NCBI RefSeq assembly: GCF_016863635.1
Contig: NZ_BOPG01000114.1
Location: forward strand, 1-56,508
Direction: 5' to 3'
Length of the DNA: 56,508 nt
Source of the DNA: Virgisporangium aurantiacum
Lineage (GTDB): Bacteria > Actinomycetota > Actinomycetes > Mycobacteriales > Micromonosporaceae
A program made the translations under genes and the position numbers. The notes beneath the pieces were generated by a model. The model saw only the letters and a program-made list of their open reading frames with translations. It did no database searches and had not been told where the DNA came from. Positions 15,439 through 24,311 of the stretch are shown piece by piece. The first letter of the stretch is position 1; each line of letters starts with the position of its first letter.

Positions 15439-16253
15439 GCACAGTCGCCCTCACCCGCCCCCCCATCCGCGTCACCCAGGCCCGGGTCACCCGGAGCGAA
15501 TGGATCAAGTTCTGGTCGCTGCGGTCGACCGTGGCCACGATGGTCGTCGCGGCCGCCCTCCTCATCGGCATCGGGCTGCTCGCCGCGTCGATATTCACCG
15601 GCGACACAAGCACGACCACCACCGGTGCCCCGCCCGGCCCAGGCTCGGGGGCCAGCGACCCTGTCTCGGCGAGCCTGGCCGGCGTGACGTTCGCCCAGCT
15701 GGTCTTCGGCGCCCTCGGCGTGCTGTTCATGGCCAGCGAGTACGGCACCGGCCAGATCCGGTCATCGCTGGCCGCCGTACCGAAACGGCTACCGGTCCTC
15801 TGGGCCAAGATCACCGTCTTCGCCGCGGTCGTCTTCACCGTCGCATTCGCCGCTACCGCGATCGCCTTTACCGGCGGCCAGGCCATCATCGGCGACGGCG
15901 GCGCCTCCTGGTCCGACCCGGGCGTGGCCCGAGCTGTGATCGGTACGGCCGTCGTCCTAACCGGATCCGGCATCCTCGGCATCGGGCTCGGCTCCCTCCT
16001 ACGCTCGACGCCGGCCGCGATCAGCACTCTGTTCGGGGTCCTGTTCCTCCTCACCGGCGTCGCGGAACTCCTGCTCCCCGACGGATGGAGCACCGCGCTG
16101 CAGTACCTGCCCTCCAACGCCAGCAGCGCCTTCACCGCCGTCACCCAGCAAACCGATGCGCTGACCCCATGGGCCGGCCTGGCCGTCTTCCTCGGCTACC
16201 TGGCCGCCGTCATCGGAGCCGCGGCGTGGCGTCTCAAGCACTCCGACGTCTGA
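15435..16253 (+). CDS. ABC-2 type exporter permease
   Basis: 272 residues with about six hydrophobic helices, for example VATMVVAAALLIGIGLLAASIF near the N terminus and LAVFLGYLAAVIGAAAW at the C terminus. A cytoplasmic N-terminal arm ends in SEWIKFWSLRS, a common lead-in to helix 1 in this family. It forms the membrane half of the exporter with the preceding ATPase. A 13-bp hairpin follows the stop codon, closing a two-gene operon. The left-edge permease at 1-55 is its paralogue. Confidence 0.92.
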   Translation: MSTVALTRPPIRVTQARVTRSEWIKFWSLRSTVATMVVAAALLIGIGLLAASIFTGDTSTTTTGAPPGPGSGASDPVSASLAGVTFAQLVFGALGVLFMASEYGTGQIRSSLAAVPKRLPVLWAKITVFAAVVFTVAFAATAIAFTGGQAIIGDGGASWSDPGVARAVIGTAVVLTGSGILGIGLGSLLRSTPAAISTLFGVLFLLTGVAELLLPDGWSTALQYLPSNASSAFTAVTQQTDALTPWAGLAVFLGYLAAVIGAAAWRLKHSDV

Positions 16254-16276
16254 CCGCCCCGCGTGCACAGTTCACA

Positions 16277-16320
16277 GGAGCCACCGATCTACCGCTGGAC
16301 ACAGCCGGATCGGTGGCTCC
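16277..16320 (+). terminator. Hairpin after the ABC exporter operon
   Basis: GGAGCCACCGATC and GATCGGTGGCTCC form a perfect 13-bp stem around an 18-nt loop, starting 23 bp after the permease stop. Confidence 0.7.
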
Positions 16321-16899
16321 CACACATCCATCCAGCACGTCGAGTCAACGCGACTCCGTAGACGGGCGGACGGCCGGACGGCGGGACAGCGGAGAACACT
16401 GCCGGGGATCTGCCCAACTGCCGCGCGCAACCCTGCGCGTACACATCCTCGAACCGGCCCCCGACCTCACGCGATGGGAAGATCCCGTCGATTGCCATGC
16501 GGGTCACCGCGTCGGCTCAGTCTGCTTCGAATCTGACCCGAAGGATGGTCACCGGCATTCCGACCAGGGGCTGGCAGGCCTCGTCGGCGAGGGCGGCCTT
16601 CGATCTCCAACGCGCTCGAGTTGCCTGGGATCGGCCCATAGCTGCCAGGCCTGGGCCAGTCGGGCGCCTAACCAACTCCCAGTCCCCCCGCCCAGAGGGC
16701 ATCTTCTATGCCTGCCACACGGACGCTTCGATGTGATGCTCTGACATAGCGACGCCGAACTGGCGCAGGCGATGGAGAGGAAGGACGAGAATGGCGGCCG
16801 GCGGTACAGTTCGTGGGATCGATGGGGATCCCAACGAGGTCGGTCGGCGCCCAGGGGGCAGCGACATCAACCAACCCAACGGGTAGCAGGGGTTCTGTA
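16321..16899. other. Gene-free stretch
   Basis: Short overlapping frames on both strands carry no recognisable domain or good ribosome binding site. It probably holds the promoter of the unknown gene at 16900. Confidence 0.4.
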
Positions 16900-17856
16900 G
16901 TGGGCGCCAGCGTCGAGATCTACGTGAAATATGCGGGGGAGGGGCAGGCGCTCGCACGCCGGGTGGCCGAGTTGCTCGAGGTTACCGGCTATTTCTGGTC
17001 CGAGCGTGGATTCGTCCTGGCGGTGGCCGCCGAGCGGTGGATCGGGTTCTCCGGTTGGGCGCACGTCGACATCGACGCCACCGTACTGGGTGAAGACGGG
17101 GAGCCGGGTCCGGCCGAGGGCACCGCGTTCTCACCGTACGAGTTCGAGCTTGCGCTCAGCCTGCGTGGTCCCTTGGAGCGGCTCGGCTGGGTGGTCTTCG
17201 ATCGGTTGACCGAGTTGGGTCTGCCGATGGCCTATGGCGGCGACGGGTCCGTCTTCGCCGACTTCCTGCCCTGTCGCGGAGTCCGCATGTTTCCGCCGCG
17301 GACCGATGTCGAGGAGCCCGGCCGGTCGTGGTGGTTCGAGCCCCGGCTGCACACCAACCCGGTCGCGCTGTGGCGTGTGGAGCCGCCGTCGCCACCGGCG
17401 CCGGCGGGGCGGGCCATGGTCTTCGAGACTGCGAACCTACTGCAGATGGTGCCGGTGCTGCGGGAAGACCGGATGTGGCGCTGGGGGACGCCGGTGGCGT
17501 CGGCCTTGATCGCCATCGGCGCCCGTGACATCGGCATGCTGCTCGGCTCCGTGCTGGGTACCACCGCGCGGCCCGGCCGTGCCGACCGGGCCGCGATCAC
17601 CGAGGATCTGATCCATTCGCCGGCACAGTCCACTGTGGACTTTGGGAGTCGCACCGTGTCGGTGGAGGTCAGGTCCGACGGGGCGGAGGTGGTGGCATTC
17701 CCGCGCGGGCCGCACCCGGGCGGACCCGAGGAGGCCGCGTCAGGCCCGGTGGTCGGCGCGCTGATCCGACGCTGCGACGCGGCCGTCGAGCCCACGATCC
17801 TGGGTGAGTTGGTACTCGGTCTCCTCGCCGCGCTCCGCTCGCGGATGCGGGATTGA
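16900..17856 (+). CDS. Protein of unknown function
   Basis: 318 residues from the GTG at 16900, which has AGGGG about 8 nt upstream; the frame extends 29 codons further but without a ribosome site. It looks soluble and acidic, with no signal peptide or clear membrane helix. It opens with VEIYVKYAGEGQALARRVAELLEVTGYFW and has an aromatic-rich middle (WWFEPRLHTNPVALW). I do not recognise the family. It stands alone between two hairpins, so its neighbours do not suggest a role. Confidence 0.7.
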   Translation: MGASVEIYVKYAGEGQALARRVAELLEVTGYFWSERGFVLAVAAERWIGFSGWAHVDIDATVLGEDGEPGPAEGTAFSPYEFELALSLRGPLERLGWVVFDRLTELGLPMAYGGDGSVFADFLPCRGVRMFPPRTDVEEPGRSWWFEPRLHTNPVALWRVEPPSPPAPAGRAMVFETANLLQMVPVLREDRMWRWGTPVASALIAIGARDIGMLLGSVLGTTARPGRADRAAITEDLIHSPAQSTVDFGSRTVSVEVRSDGAEVVAFPRGPHPGGPEEAASGPVVGALIRRCDAAVEPTILGELVLGLLAALRSRMRD

Positions 17857-18159
17857 CCTATCGATGGGGGTGAGCGCCCGTGTTTGCCGGGCGGATGTAT
17901 CAGCGTGTTGGCGCGGCGGGGCCGGCCGACGTGTTGTCACTGGCGCGGCGGGTCAACGCCGACCGGGTGCTTCGACGGCCCCGGGACCGTAATTGAGGTC
18001 TGCACCTGCCGAACGTACGGGTCCACCGGGCAGCGGCCGAGACCGGTGTCGCCGGGCGGCATACGCGCGCTGTGCCGGCGGCACATCATGGTCCGCCCGG
18101 GCGGAGACGGACCACGCCACCAAGCGGGCAGTGGGCTAGCCAGGCGCCCGACCAGCCCT
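17857..18159. other. Intergenic region between convergent genes
   Basis: 303 bp with no supported gene. A 6-bp stem CGCCCG / CGGGCG with a TGTTTGC loop at 17875-17893 may end transcription of the upstream gene. Confidence 0.4.
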
Positions 18160-18756
18160 TCAGGTGGTGAGGTCGAGCACGGCGAGCGCGGCTGCCAGGA
18201 CGAAGGCGCGTTGGTCGCCGGTCAGGGGAGCGGTGCCGAAGCGCGGCGTGGGGATGCCGTTGGCGTCAACGTCGATCCCTGCCGGTGCAAGCGTGGCGGC
18301 GTGGATGACGCTGAGCACACAGAGCGCCCGCAGGACGGCGTCCGCGTCTTCGGACCCGGCCACGGCGCGTATCAGGCCGTCGATGCGCTCCGGTAACCGA
18401 AAGCGGACAGCGAGGCTCTGCGCGGTCGACGGGTCACCGAACACGGACTTGAGGACTCCCGCGTGTTCGTCGATGAGGTTGAGTAGCCGCCGGACCAGCT
18501 CGGCGTTGAGACCACCAGCCGCGGTGACCTCGGCGGTGAACACCTCGAGAGCCTCGATGAGCGGGCTGACCAGCGCGTGCAGGATCTCCTCTTTGGAGGA
18601 GAAGTGGTAGTACAGCGAGCCCTTCGTCACGCCGACGCGCTCGGTGATGTCCTTGATCGAGGTGGCCGCGTAGCCATGGTCGACGAACAGCTCCCGCGCG
18701 GTGGTGAGGATCTGTCTGCGCGTCGCGTCGGCGCTGCTGCCTACGGTGCGTGCCAT
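18160..18756 (-). CDS. TetR-family repressor
   Basis: 198 residues from the ATG at 18756, which has AGGAG upstream. The N-terminal helix-turn-helix is clear (RRQILTTARELFVDHGYAATS, then TERVGVTKGSLYYHFSSKEE). The rest is a helical ligand-binding and dimerisation domain. It is divergent from a lipocalin-like gene and an MFS exporter. Two copies of a 20-bp site lie in the shared 246-bp region, so autoregulation and control of the divergent genes are likely. The ligand is unknown. Confidence 0.93.
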   Translation of the reverse strand: MARTVGSSADATRRQILTTARELFVDHGYAATSIKDITERVGVTKGSLYYHFSSKEEILHALVSPLIEALEVFTAEVTAAGGLNAELVRRLLNLIDEHAGVLKSVFGDPSTAQSLAVRFRLPERIDGLIRAVAGSEDADAVLRALCVLSVIHAATLAPAGIDVDANGIPTPRFGTAPLTGDQRAFVLAAALAVLDLTT

Positions 18757-18855
18757 CCCGCTCCTAGTCGTCGCTCCGCGTCCGCGCCGAACTTGAGGCC
18801 GGACGTTACACCCTCTCAGGCTCGCCACAGGTGACGTACGTAGCGTCTGGCCAGC

Positions 18856-18931
18856 ATACCGACCGTTTGATTAATTTTCTACGGCACGGTACGGTCCGTG
18901 AGAATACCGACCGTTCGATTAATTGGTCGGT
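18856..18931. promoter_or_regulatory. Twin TetR-type operators
   Basis: ATACCGACCGTTYGATTAAT occurs twice in direct orientation, at 18856 and 18904, 48 bp apart. At the second copy ACCGACC is matched 12 bp later by GGTCGGT (18925-18931), giving a dyad. The sites lie between the divergent TetR gene and the lipocalin-like gene. Confidence 0.7.
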
Positions 18932-19002
18932 GGTTGGTGCAACCGGTCACCGATCCGCCCATCCCGTCCCGCGGTGGGCAGCCACCAGCAAAGGGAACCC
19001 AC

Positions 19003-20079
19003 ATGACCGATCTTCGACCGAATCGCCGCATGGTCATCACGGGAGCTGCGGCCATCGCCGCTGCGGCCGTCGCACCGTCGGCGCCGGCCGCAGCCGCCAC
19101 CGTGGTCACGCGCCAACCCGGCGACGCGATGCTTCCTGCCGGGTCTGGACTCCCCTCCTGGGTCGACCCGAACACCGACCTGGGTTCGCGAACCCCTGGA
19201 CCGGAAGTCACCTGGTCCGACTCGATCTACTTCGCCAGCATGGTGAAGGCGGGCGGTCACGATTTCGGTGTTCTGGGGCACGCACTGGCCGCGCCGAACG
19301 CTCAAGGGCTGGCGGGCATCTACGCGATCTCGGTGACGGACACGACCGCCGGCTGGTACAAGAGCCACTCCACCACCCTCACTGACGAGCAGTTCCACTG
19401 GAGCCAGGACAAGCTTGAGATCAAACTGCCCGAAATGACGTGGACCGGTGATGCCACCCGTATGACGGTGAAGGCCGCCGCGCCGTGGGGGTCCCTCGAC
19501 GCCGAATTCGTGCCGACCGGACCCGTCATGAAGTACGCGGGATCCGGCCTGGTCAAGCTGCTCGATGTGCCGAACTACGAGTACGCGTTCCCGTCCATGC
19601 GCACATCGGGAACCCTCGTCATCGAGGGCCGCCAGCACGCGATCACCGGCACCGCCTGGCTGGACCGGCAGTGGGGACCGCTGCCTCAGCTCCTGCGGTG
19701 GGCGTGGATGAATCTCAGCATGCCCAACGGCGACAAGATCGCCATCTGGGACGTGATCGGCGCCGACGTGGAGGACTGCTGGGCCACCGTGCTGCATCCG
19801 GACGGTTCCTACGAACTGGTCGCGGTCGAACCGCTCGAGCGAGGGGCGTCCGAGCCGTGGACCAGTCCGCAGACCGGGCAGAAGTACCCGACCCGGTTCC
19901 GGGTCAGGATTCCCTCGCTTCGCACGGAACTGGACGTGAAGGTCACCGGGACTCCAGCGCAGGAACTGGTCCTTGTCGCCGGCGTCCGATTGGAAGCCAC
20001 GGCGGCGTTCACCGGCACATACGACGGCAGACGGGTCAAGGGCGAGCACTACATCGAGCTGATCGGCCGATGGCAGTAA
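19003..20079 (+). CDS. Secreted AttH/CrtC-like lipocalin-fold protein
   Basis: 358 residues. The N terminus has a twin-arginine-like export signal (RRMVITGAAAIAAAAVAP, then an Ala-rich cleavage region). The body matches the AttH / hydroxyneurosporene synthase (CrtC) two-lipocalin fold, with the hallmark region ITGTAWLDRQWG near residue 220 and a long run of alternating strands. CrtC members hydrate carotenoids, but AttH relatives act on other hydrophobic substrates. No carotenoid genes are nearby, so hydration or hydrolysis of a lipophilic compound outside the membrane is only a guess. It is followed by an MFS exporter in the same direction and controlled by the divergent TetR sites. Confidence 0.8.
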   Translation: MTDLRPNRRMVITGAAAIAAAAVAPSAPAAAATVVTRQPGDAMLPAGSGLPSWVDPNTDLGSRTPGPEVTWSDSIYFASMVKAGGHDFGVLGHALAAPNAQGLAGIYAISVTDTTAGWYKSHSTTLTDEQFHWSQDKLEIKLPEMTWTGDATRMTVKAAAPWGSLDAEFVPTGPVMKYAGSGLVKLLDVPNYEYAFPSMRTSGTLVIEGRQHAITGTAWLDRQWGPLPQLLRWAWMNLSMPNGDKIAIWDVIGADVEDCWATVLHPDGSYELVAVEPLERGASEPWTSPQTGQKYPTRFRVRIPSLRTELDVKVTGTPAQELVLVAGVRLEATAAFTGTYDGRRVKGEHYIELIGRWQ

Positions 20080-20221
20080 CTGTCGAAGACACTAGGCCCG
20101 CCTCACTGCCCCGCACGGCGGCCTGACCGATCTCTCACCTCTTGCGGGCCGCCGCCGGCACCGATCCGACGGCGGCTCTACCCTTCTGCGCCGCCGTCGC
20201 ACTTCGATTCCAGGAGCCCCC

Positions 20222-21829
20222 GTGACCGACTCGACCCGGGCCGTTGAGGTAGAGGAACAGTCCACGACCCGCACTCCACGCCACTTCGGCCTCACCTTTG
20301 CCGCCCTCATGGCCGCGATGCTGCTCGCCTCGCTCGACCAGACGATCGTCAGCACCGCATTGCCGACCATCGTCGGCGAACTGCACGGCGTCAGCCACAT
20401 GGCATGGACGATCACCGCCTACATTCTTGCGGCCACCATCGTCATGCCCGTGTACGGCCGCCTCGGCGATCTCATAGGCCGTAAGCTCCTGTTCCTCGGC
20501 GGCATCGGCCTCTTCCTCGCTGGCTCCGCGGTGGCGGGGGCAGCGCAGGACATGACCATGCTGATCATCGGCCGCGCGATACAGGGAATGGGCGGCGGCG
20601 GACTGATGATCACCTCGCAGGCGATCATCGCCGACCTTGTACCGCCGCGACAACGCGCGAAGTACATGGCGCCGATCGGCGCCGTGTTCGGCCTCTCCTC
20701 GGTGGCCGGGCCGCTGCTGGGCGGATGGTTCACCGACGGCATCGGCTGGCGCTGGGCGTTCTGGATCAACCTGCCGGTCGGTGCCCTGGCGTTCGCAATC
20801 GGCGTGTTCGCTCTGCACCTGCCCCGCAAGGCCGCCGCGGTCGCCTTCGACTACCTCGGCTTCACACTCATGGCGGCCGCGGTGACCTGCACCGTCCTGG
20901 TGGCCGACTGGGGCGGCACGGACTACGCGTGGTCCGACCCGCTCATCATCGGCATGGCGGCCGCCGGCACGCTCGCCTGGGTGGTGTTCTTCTACTCTCA
21001 GAGCCGCGCTGCGGAGCCGATCATCCCGCTCCGGCTGTTTCGTAGCCGGATCTTCAACATCGCTACCCTGATCGGGTTGCTGGTCATCGGGATCGGCATG
21101 TTCGCGATCGTCGGCTACCTGCCGACGTACCTGCAGATGGTCTACGGCGTCAGCGCCACCGAGTCCGGTTTGCTGTTGGTCCCCATGGTCGTCGGGATCA
21201 TGGTCACCGCCATCCTCTCCGGACGGTTGATGAGCAGGAACGGCCGTTACAAGATCTATCCCATCGCCGGCACGGTCCTTGTCGGCACCGCTGCCACCCT
21301 GATGTCCACAATGGACACCACGACCTCGCTCGTCATGGTCTGCGCCTATGTGTTCGTGCTCGGCACCGGCCTCGGCCTGATCGTACAGACGCTGGTCCTG
21401 GCGGTGCAGAACGACTTCGGCAGCGCCGATGTGGGCACCGCGACCTCCGCCAACAACTTCTTCCGGGAGATCGGTGCCACTCTCGGCACCGCGGCCGTCG
21501 GCGCCGTGTTCTCCCACCGGCTCACCGATCAGCTCGAGCACCGCCTCGCCTCCGACGCTGCCATGATTGTCGGCGACACCGACTCGCTGACCCCCGCCGC
21601 GGTCCACTCGCTTCCGGACACGACCCAAGAGGCGGTGATTCTGGCTTATCAGCACGCCTTGACACCGGTGCTCCGCTACATGGTTCCGGTATTCGTCCTC
21701 GGCCTGGTACTAGCCACTCTCCTGCCAGAGAAGAGGCTCGCCGACCACAACGCTCCGGACCCCGACGCGACACCGTCTCGCGGGTCTGAGGTGGACAATG
21801 CCGAGCCGACGGCGCTGACCGGGAACTGA
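20222..21829 (+). CDS. DHA2-type MFS drug exporter
   Basis: 535 residues, GTG start with AGGAG 6 nt upstream. Fourteen predicted helices with the family motifs LDQTIVSTALPTIVGEL (helix 1), GRLGDLIGRK (loop 2-3) and GGGGLMITSQAIIADLV. The C-terminal tail is short and polar. It lies 142 bp after the lipocalin-like gene, so the TetR, lipocalin and exporter genes form one resistance-type unit. It resembles the MFS at 12306 but lacks that protein's extra C-terminal domain. Confidence 0.93.
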   Translation: MTDSTRAVEVEEQSTTRTPRHFGLTFAALMAAMLLASLDQTIVSTALPTIVGELHGVSHMAWTITAYILAATIVMPVYGRLGDLIGRKLLFLGGIGLFLAGSAVAGAAQDMTMLIIGRAIQGMGGGGLMITSQAIIADLVPPRQRAKYMAPIGAVFGLSSVAGPLLGGWFTDGIGWRWAFWINLPVGALAFAIGVFALHLPRKAAAVAFDYLGFTLMAAAVTCTVLVADWGGTDYAWSDPLIIGMAAAGTLAWVVFFYSQSRAAEPIIPLRLFRSRIFNIATLIGLLVIGIGMFAIVGYLPTYLQMVYGVSATESGLLLVPMVVGIMVTAILSGRLMSRNGRYKIYPIAGTVLVGTAATLMSTMDTTTSLVMVCAYVFVLGTGLGLIVQTLVLAVQNDFGSADVGTATSANNFFREIGATLGTAAVGAVFSHRLTDQLEHRLASDAAMIVGDTDSLTPAAVHSLPDTTQEAVILAYQHALTPVLRYMVPVFVLGLVLATLLPEKRLADHNAPDPDATPSRGSEVDNAEPTALTGN

Positions 21830-21940
21830 ACCGGACGCCTGGCGTGACAGCGACGGCGCCGCACGGTCCACTCTGGACAGAGACGTAGCCGAGTCAGGAA
21901 AGACTGCAGTACCGGGGCGACGTCGCGGGGGCCGCAGGTC

Positions 21941-23338
21941 TCAGCGGTTCTCGCCAGGCGGCGTCGGCGATACCGGCGTAGCGGGGAGGAGGAGGCGGAA
22001 GGTGTTGCCGCCGCCCGGGCGTGCGTCCACGGTGACGATGCCTCCGTGCTGTGCGGCGGTCTGTTGAACGATGGCCAGTCCGAGGCCCGAGCCGGGCATG
22101 GAACGGGAGGCGTCCAGGCGGTGGAACCGTTGGAAGACGCGGTCGCGGTGGTCGGCGGGGATGGTGGGGCCGCGGTCGTGGACGCTGACCTCGGCGTATG
22201 ACGCCGTGCCGATGGCTGTATCGCGGATGTGAATCTCGACGTCCTGTCCGGGTGGTCCGAACTTGGCGGCGTTGTCCAGCAGGTTGACCAGAGCTCGTTG
22301 CACCGCACCGGGCCTGGCGGTGATGGTCAGAGCGTCGCGCGCGTCGAGCCGGAACGTTGTGCGCGGGTAGTGGGCGCGGGCGAGGTCGCTTGCCTCGGCG
22401 GCCAGTTCGGTGAGGTCGGTGGCGACGGCCGGCTCATCGCCGGTGTTGGAGCGGGCCAGGTTGACGAGATTGGCGACCAGATCGGTCAGCTCGATGCTCT
22501 GTGTGGCGAGGTCGGTCAGCAACGCACTGCGGTCGGACGGTGCGAGCCGATCACCTGCGTGGATGAGCAGTTCGACGTTGGTACGCAGGCTCGACATAGG
22601 GGTTCGCAACTCGTGGGCGGCGTCCTCGATCAGTTCACGCTGCTGGCGCTGGGCGACGTCCAGACGCCCCAGCATGTGGTTGAACGCCCGGCCGAGCTGG
22701 GCGATCTCGTCATGGCCACATACCTGGATGGGTTTGCTGAGGTCGCGGGTCTCGGCGATGCGTGTGGCGGCGGTGGTCAGTTCGTCGACCGGACGCAGAC
22801 CGGCACGGGCGACCAGCCGTCCCGCGACGGCGGCGATGCTCGCCGCTCCGACGATCAGCGCGGCGGTGAGTAGGCCGAATCGTCGTAGGGTCGCGTCGGT
22901 TCCGGCCAGTGACCGGGCCATCTGGATTGTCTGGCCCAGGTTGCCACGGAAGGTGAGGACGCGGAAGCGGCCGTGGTCGGTGTCGACGGTGTAGCGGGCC
23001 TCCGCCTGGACACCGTTGGCGACGGCGGTATCGGCTGCGCTCCACGGCAATTCCGCAGTATCGCGGGGGACGGTGACGCGGGCACCGTCGGTGAACCGGA
23101 CCTGTAGACGCAGATCGTTGTCGGCCTTCAAGGGGGTGGTGGGAATGGTGGCGGCGGCTTCGGCGGTCAGCTGCGGCAACGGGCCGTGGGTCATCGCGTT
23201 CAGCTCCCGATCGATCTGCCGGATCAATGTCTGGCTCAACGCCAACCAGGCCGATACCCCCATGACGACCGCCACGACCGTGGTCGCGGCCCCGGCGATG
23301 AGTGCCAGGCGCCGTCTGATGGACGGCCGGCCGGTCAT
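21941..23338 (-). CDS. Sensor histidine kinase (OmpR-type partner)
   Basis: 465 residues. Helix 1 lies near residues 12-32 and helix 2 near 150-170, bracketing an extracytoplasmic sensor region. A HAMP domain follows (ARAGLRPVDELTTAATRIAETRDLS). The phosphoacceptor motif is IEDAAHELRTPMSSLRTNVELL. The ATP-binding boxes are NLLDNAAKFG (N), VHDRGPTIP (G1) and GSGLGLAIVQQTAAQHGG (G2). Its start overlaps the response regulator stop by 4 nt. Confidence 0.94.
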   Translation of the reverse strand: MTGRPSIRRRLALIAGAATTVVAVVMGVSAWLALSQTLIRQIDRELNAMTHGPLPQLTAEAAATIPTTPLKADNDLRLQVRFTDGARVTVPRDTAELPWSAADTAVANGVQAEARYTVDTDHGRFRVLTFRGNLGQTIQMARSLAGTDATLRRFGLLTAALIVGAASIAAVAGRLVARAGLRPVDELTTAATRIAETRDLSKPIQVCGHDEIAQLGRAFNHMLGRLDVAQRQQRELIEDAAHELRTPMSSLRTNVELLIHAGDRLAPSDRSALLTDLATQSIELTDLVANLVNLARSNTGDEPAVATDLTELAAEASDLARAHYPRTTFRLDARDALTITARPGAVQRALVNLLDNAAKFGPPGQDVEIHIRDTAIGTASYAEVSVHDRGPTIPADHRDRVFQRFHRLDASRSMPGSGLGLAIVQQTAAQHGGIVTVDARPGGGNTFRLLLPATPVSPTPPGENR

Positions 23339-24033
23339 CGCCGCTCGTCGTCGCGTAGTACGAAGCCGACTCCGCGTACGGTGTGCACCAGGCGCGGACG
23401 GCCGCCAGCTTCCATCTTGCGGCGCAGGTAGCCGACATAGACGTCGAGGCTGTTGGATGATTGGTCGAGGTCGAAGCCCCAGACGTGCTCGAACAGCTGG
23501 CTGCGGGTGAGTACCTGGCCCTGATGGTCCATGAGGGTCTGCAACAGGTTGAACTCCGTCCGTGTGAGGTCGATCGGTTCGCCGCCACGGTAGACCTGAC
23601 GGGCGCGACGATCGAAGACGAGATCACCCAGTTTCTGTACGTCGGTCTGACCGGGCGGTTGCCCGGCTCGTCGCAACAGTGCCCGGACCCGGGCCAACAG
23701 TTCCTGTAACGCGAAAGGCTTCGTGAGGTAGTCGTCGGCGCCGGCGTCCAGCCCGGCAACCCGGTCCGGTAGCGCGTCTCTGGCGGTGAGCATCAGAACC
23801 GGTGTGTGGTCCCCGTTGGAACGCAACCAGCGGCAGGCGTCCAGCCCGGAAATGCCTGGCATCATGACGTCGAGCATCACCAGGTCGGGTTTGACCTTGG
23901 CGACCTGGGCGAGGGTTTGCGCGCCGTCAGCAGCCAGTTCCACCTGGTAGCCCTCGAATCGTAAGGCGCGTTCCAGCGCCTGCCGCACGGCGGGGTCGTC
24001 GTCGCTGATCAGTAGTCGGTAGCCCGAACTCAT
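23335..24033 (-). CDS. OmpR/PhoB-type response regulator
   Basis: 232 residues from the ATG at 24033; a GTG three codons upstream is less likely because of ribosome site spacing. The receiver domain has SDDDP, the phosphoacceptor aspartate in LVMLDVMMPG and the conserved lysine in YLTKPF. The C-terminal winged helix includes VDLTRTEFNLLQTLMDHQGQVLTRSQL split over two strands. It is followed by its kinase and is divergent from the VTC-DUF4956-CotH operon. TTCTTA direct repeats in the shared promoter are candidate binding sites. Confidence 0.94.
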   Translation of the reverse strand: MSSGYRLLISDDDPAVRQALERALRFEGYQVELAADGAQTLAQVAKVKPDLVMLDVMMPGISGLDACRWLRSNGDHTPVLMLTARDALPDRVAGLDAGADDYLTKPFALQELLARVRALLRRAGQPPGQTDVQKLGDLVFDRRARQVYRGGEPIDLTRTEFNLLQTLMDHQGQVLTRSQLFEHVWGFDLDQSSNSLDVYVGYLRRKMEAGGRPRLVHTVRGVGFVLRDDERR

Positions 24034-24072
24034 GGCGTCCACCCTAGGAACGCCGTACCGGCGCGGGTCCGC

Positions 24073-24176
24073 TTCTTACTCGGTTCTTAGATTCTTCGAC
24101 TCCCGCGTCGGGTTCAGAATCAAATATCCGGCTTTCGTCGACCGAACACCCGGACTGCGTTCTTAGCCCTTTCTTA
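24073..24176. promoter_or_regulatory. Paired TTCTTA direct repeats (likely response-regulator boxes)
   Basis: TTCTTA occurs at 24073 and 24084, and again at 24160 and 24171. Each pair is spaced 11 bp, one helical turn, as expected for OmpR-family dimers binding direct repeats. They lie in the 278-bp region between the divergent response regulator and the VTC gene. Confidence 0.6.
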
Positions 24177-24311
24177 CAGACAGCTCCGGATGCTCTTAAT
24201 GTCCGGCTCCAGGCTATCTGTCGTTCACCTGATAGCCGCCTCCGGTTCAGCCGCCGGTTACCGCGCCTCGTGCGTGAGGGACTCTGGGGCAGAGTAGAAA
24301 TGGTATAGCGC

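Noticed and set aside
20135..21655. 506-codon minus-strand frame opposite the MFS gene at 20222
   Set aside because: Asp/His/Gly-rich antisense composition with no domain; the sense strand encodes a clear exporter.
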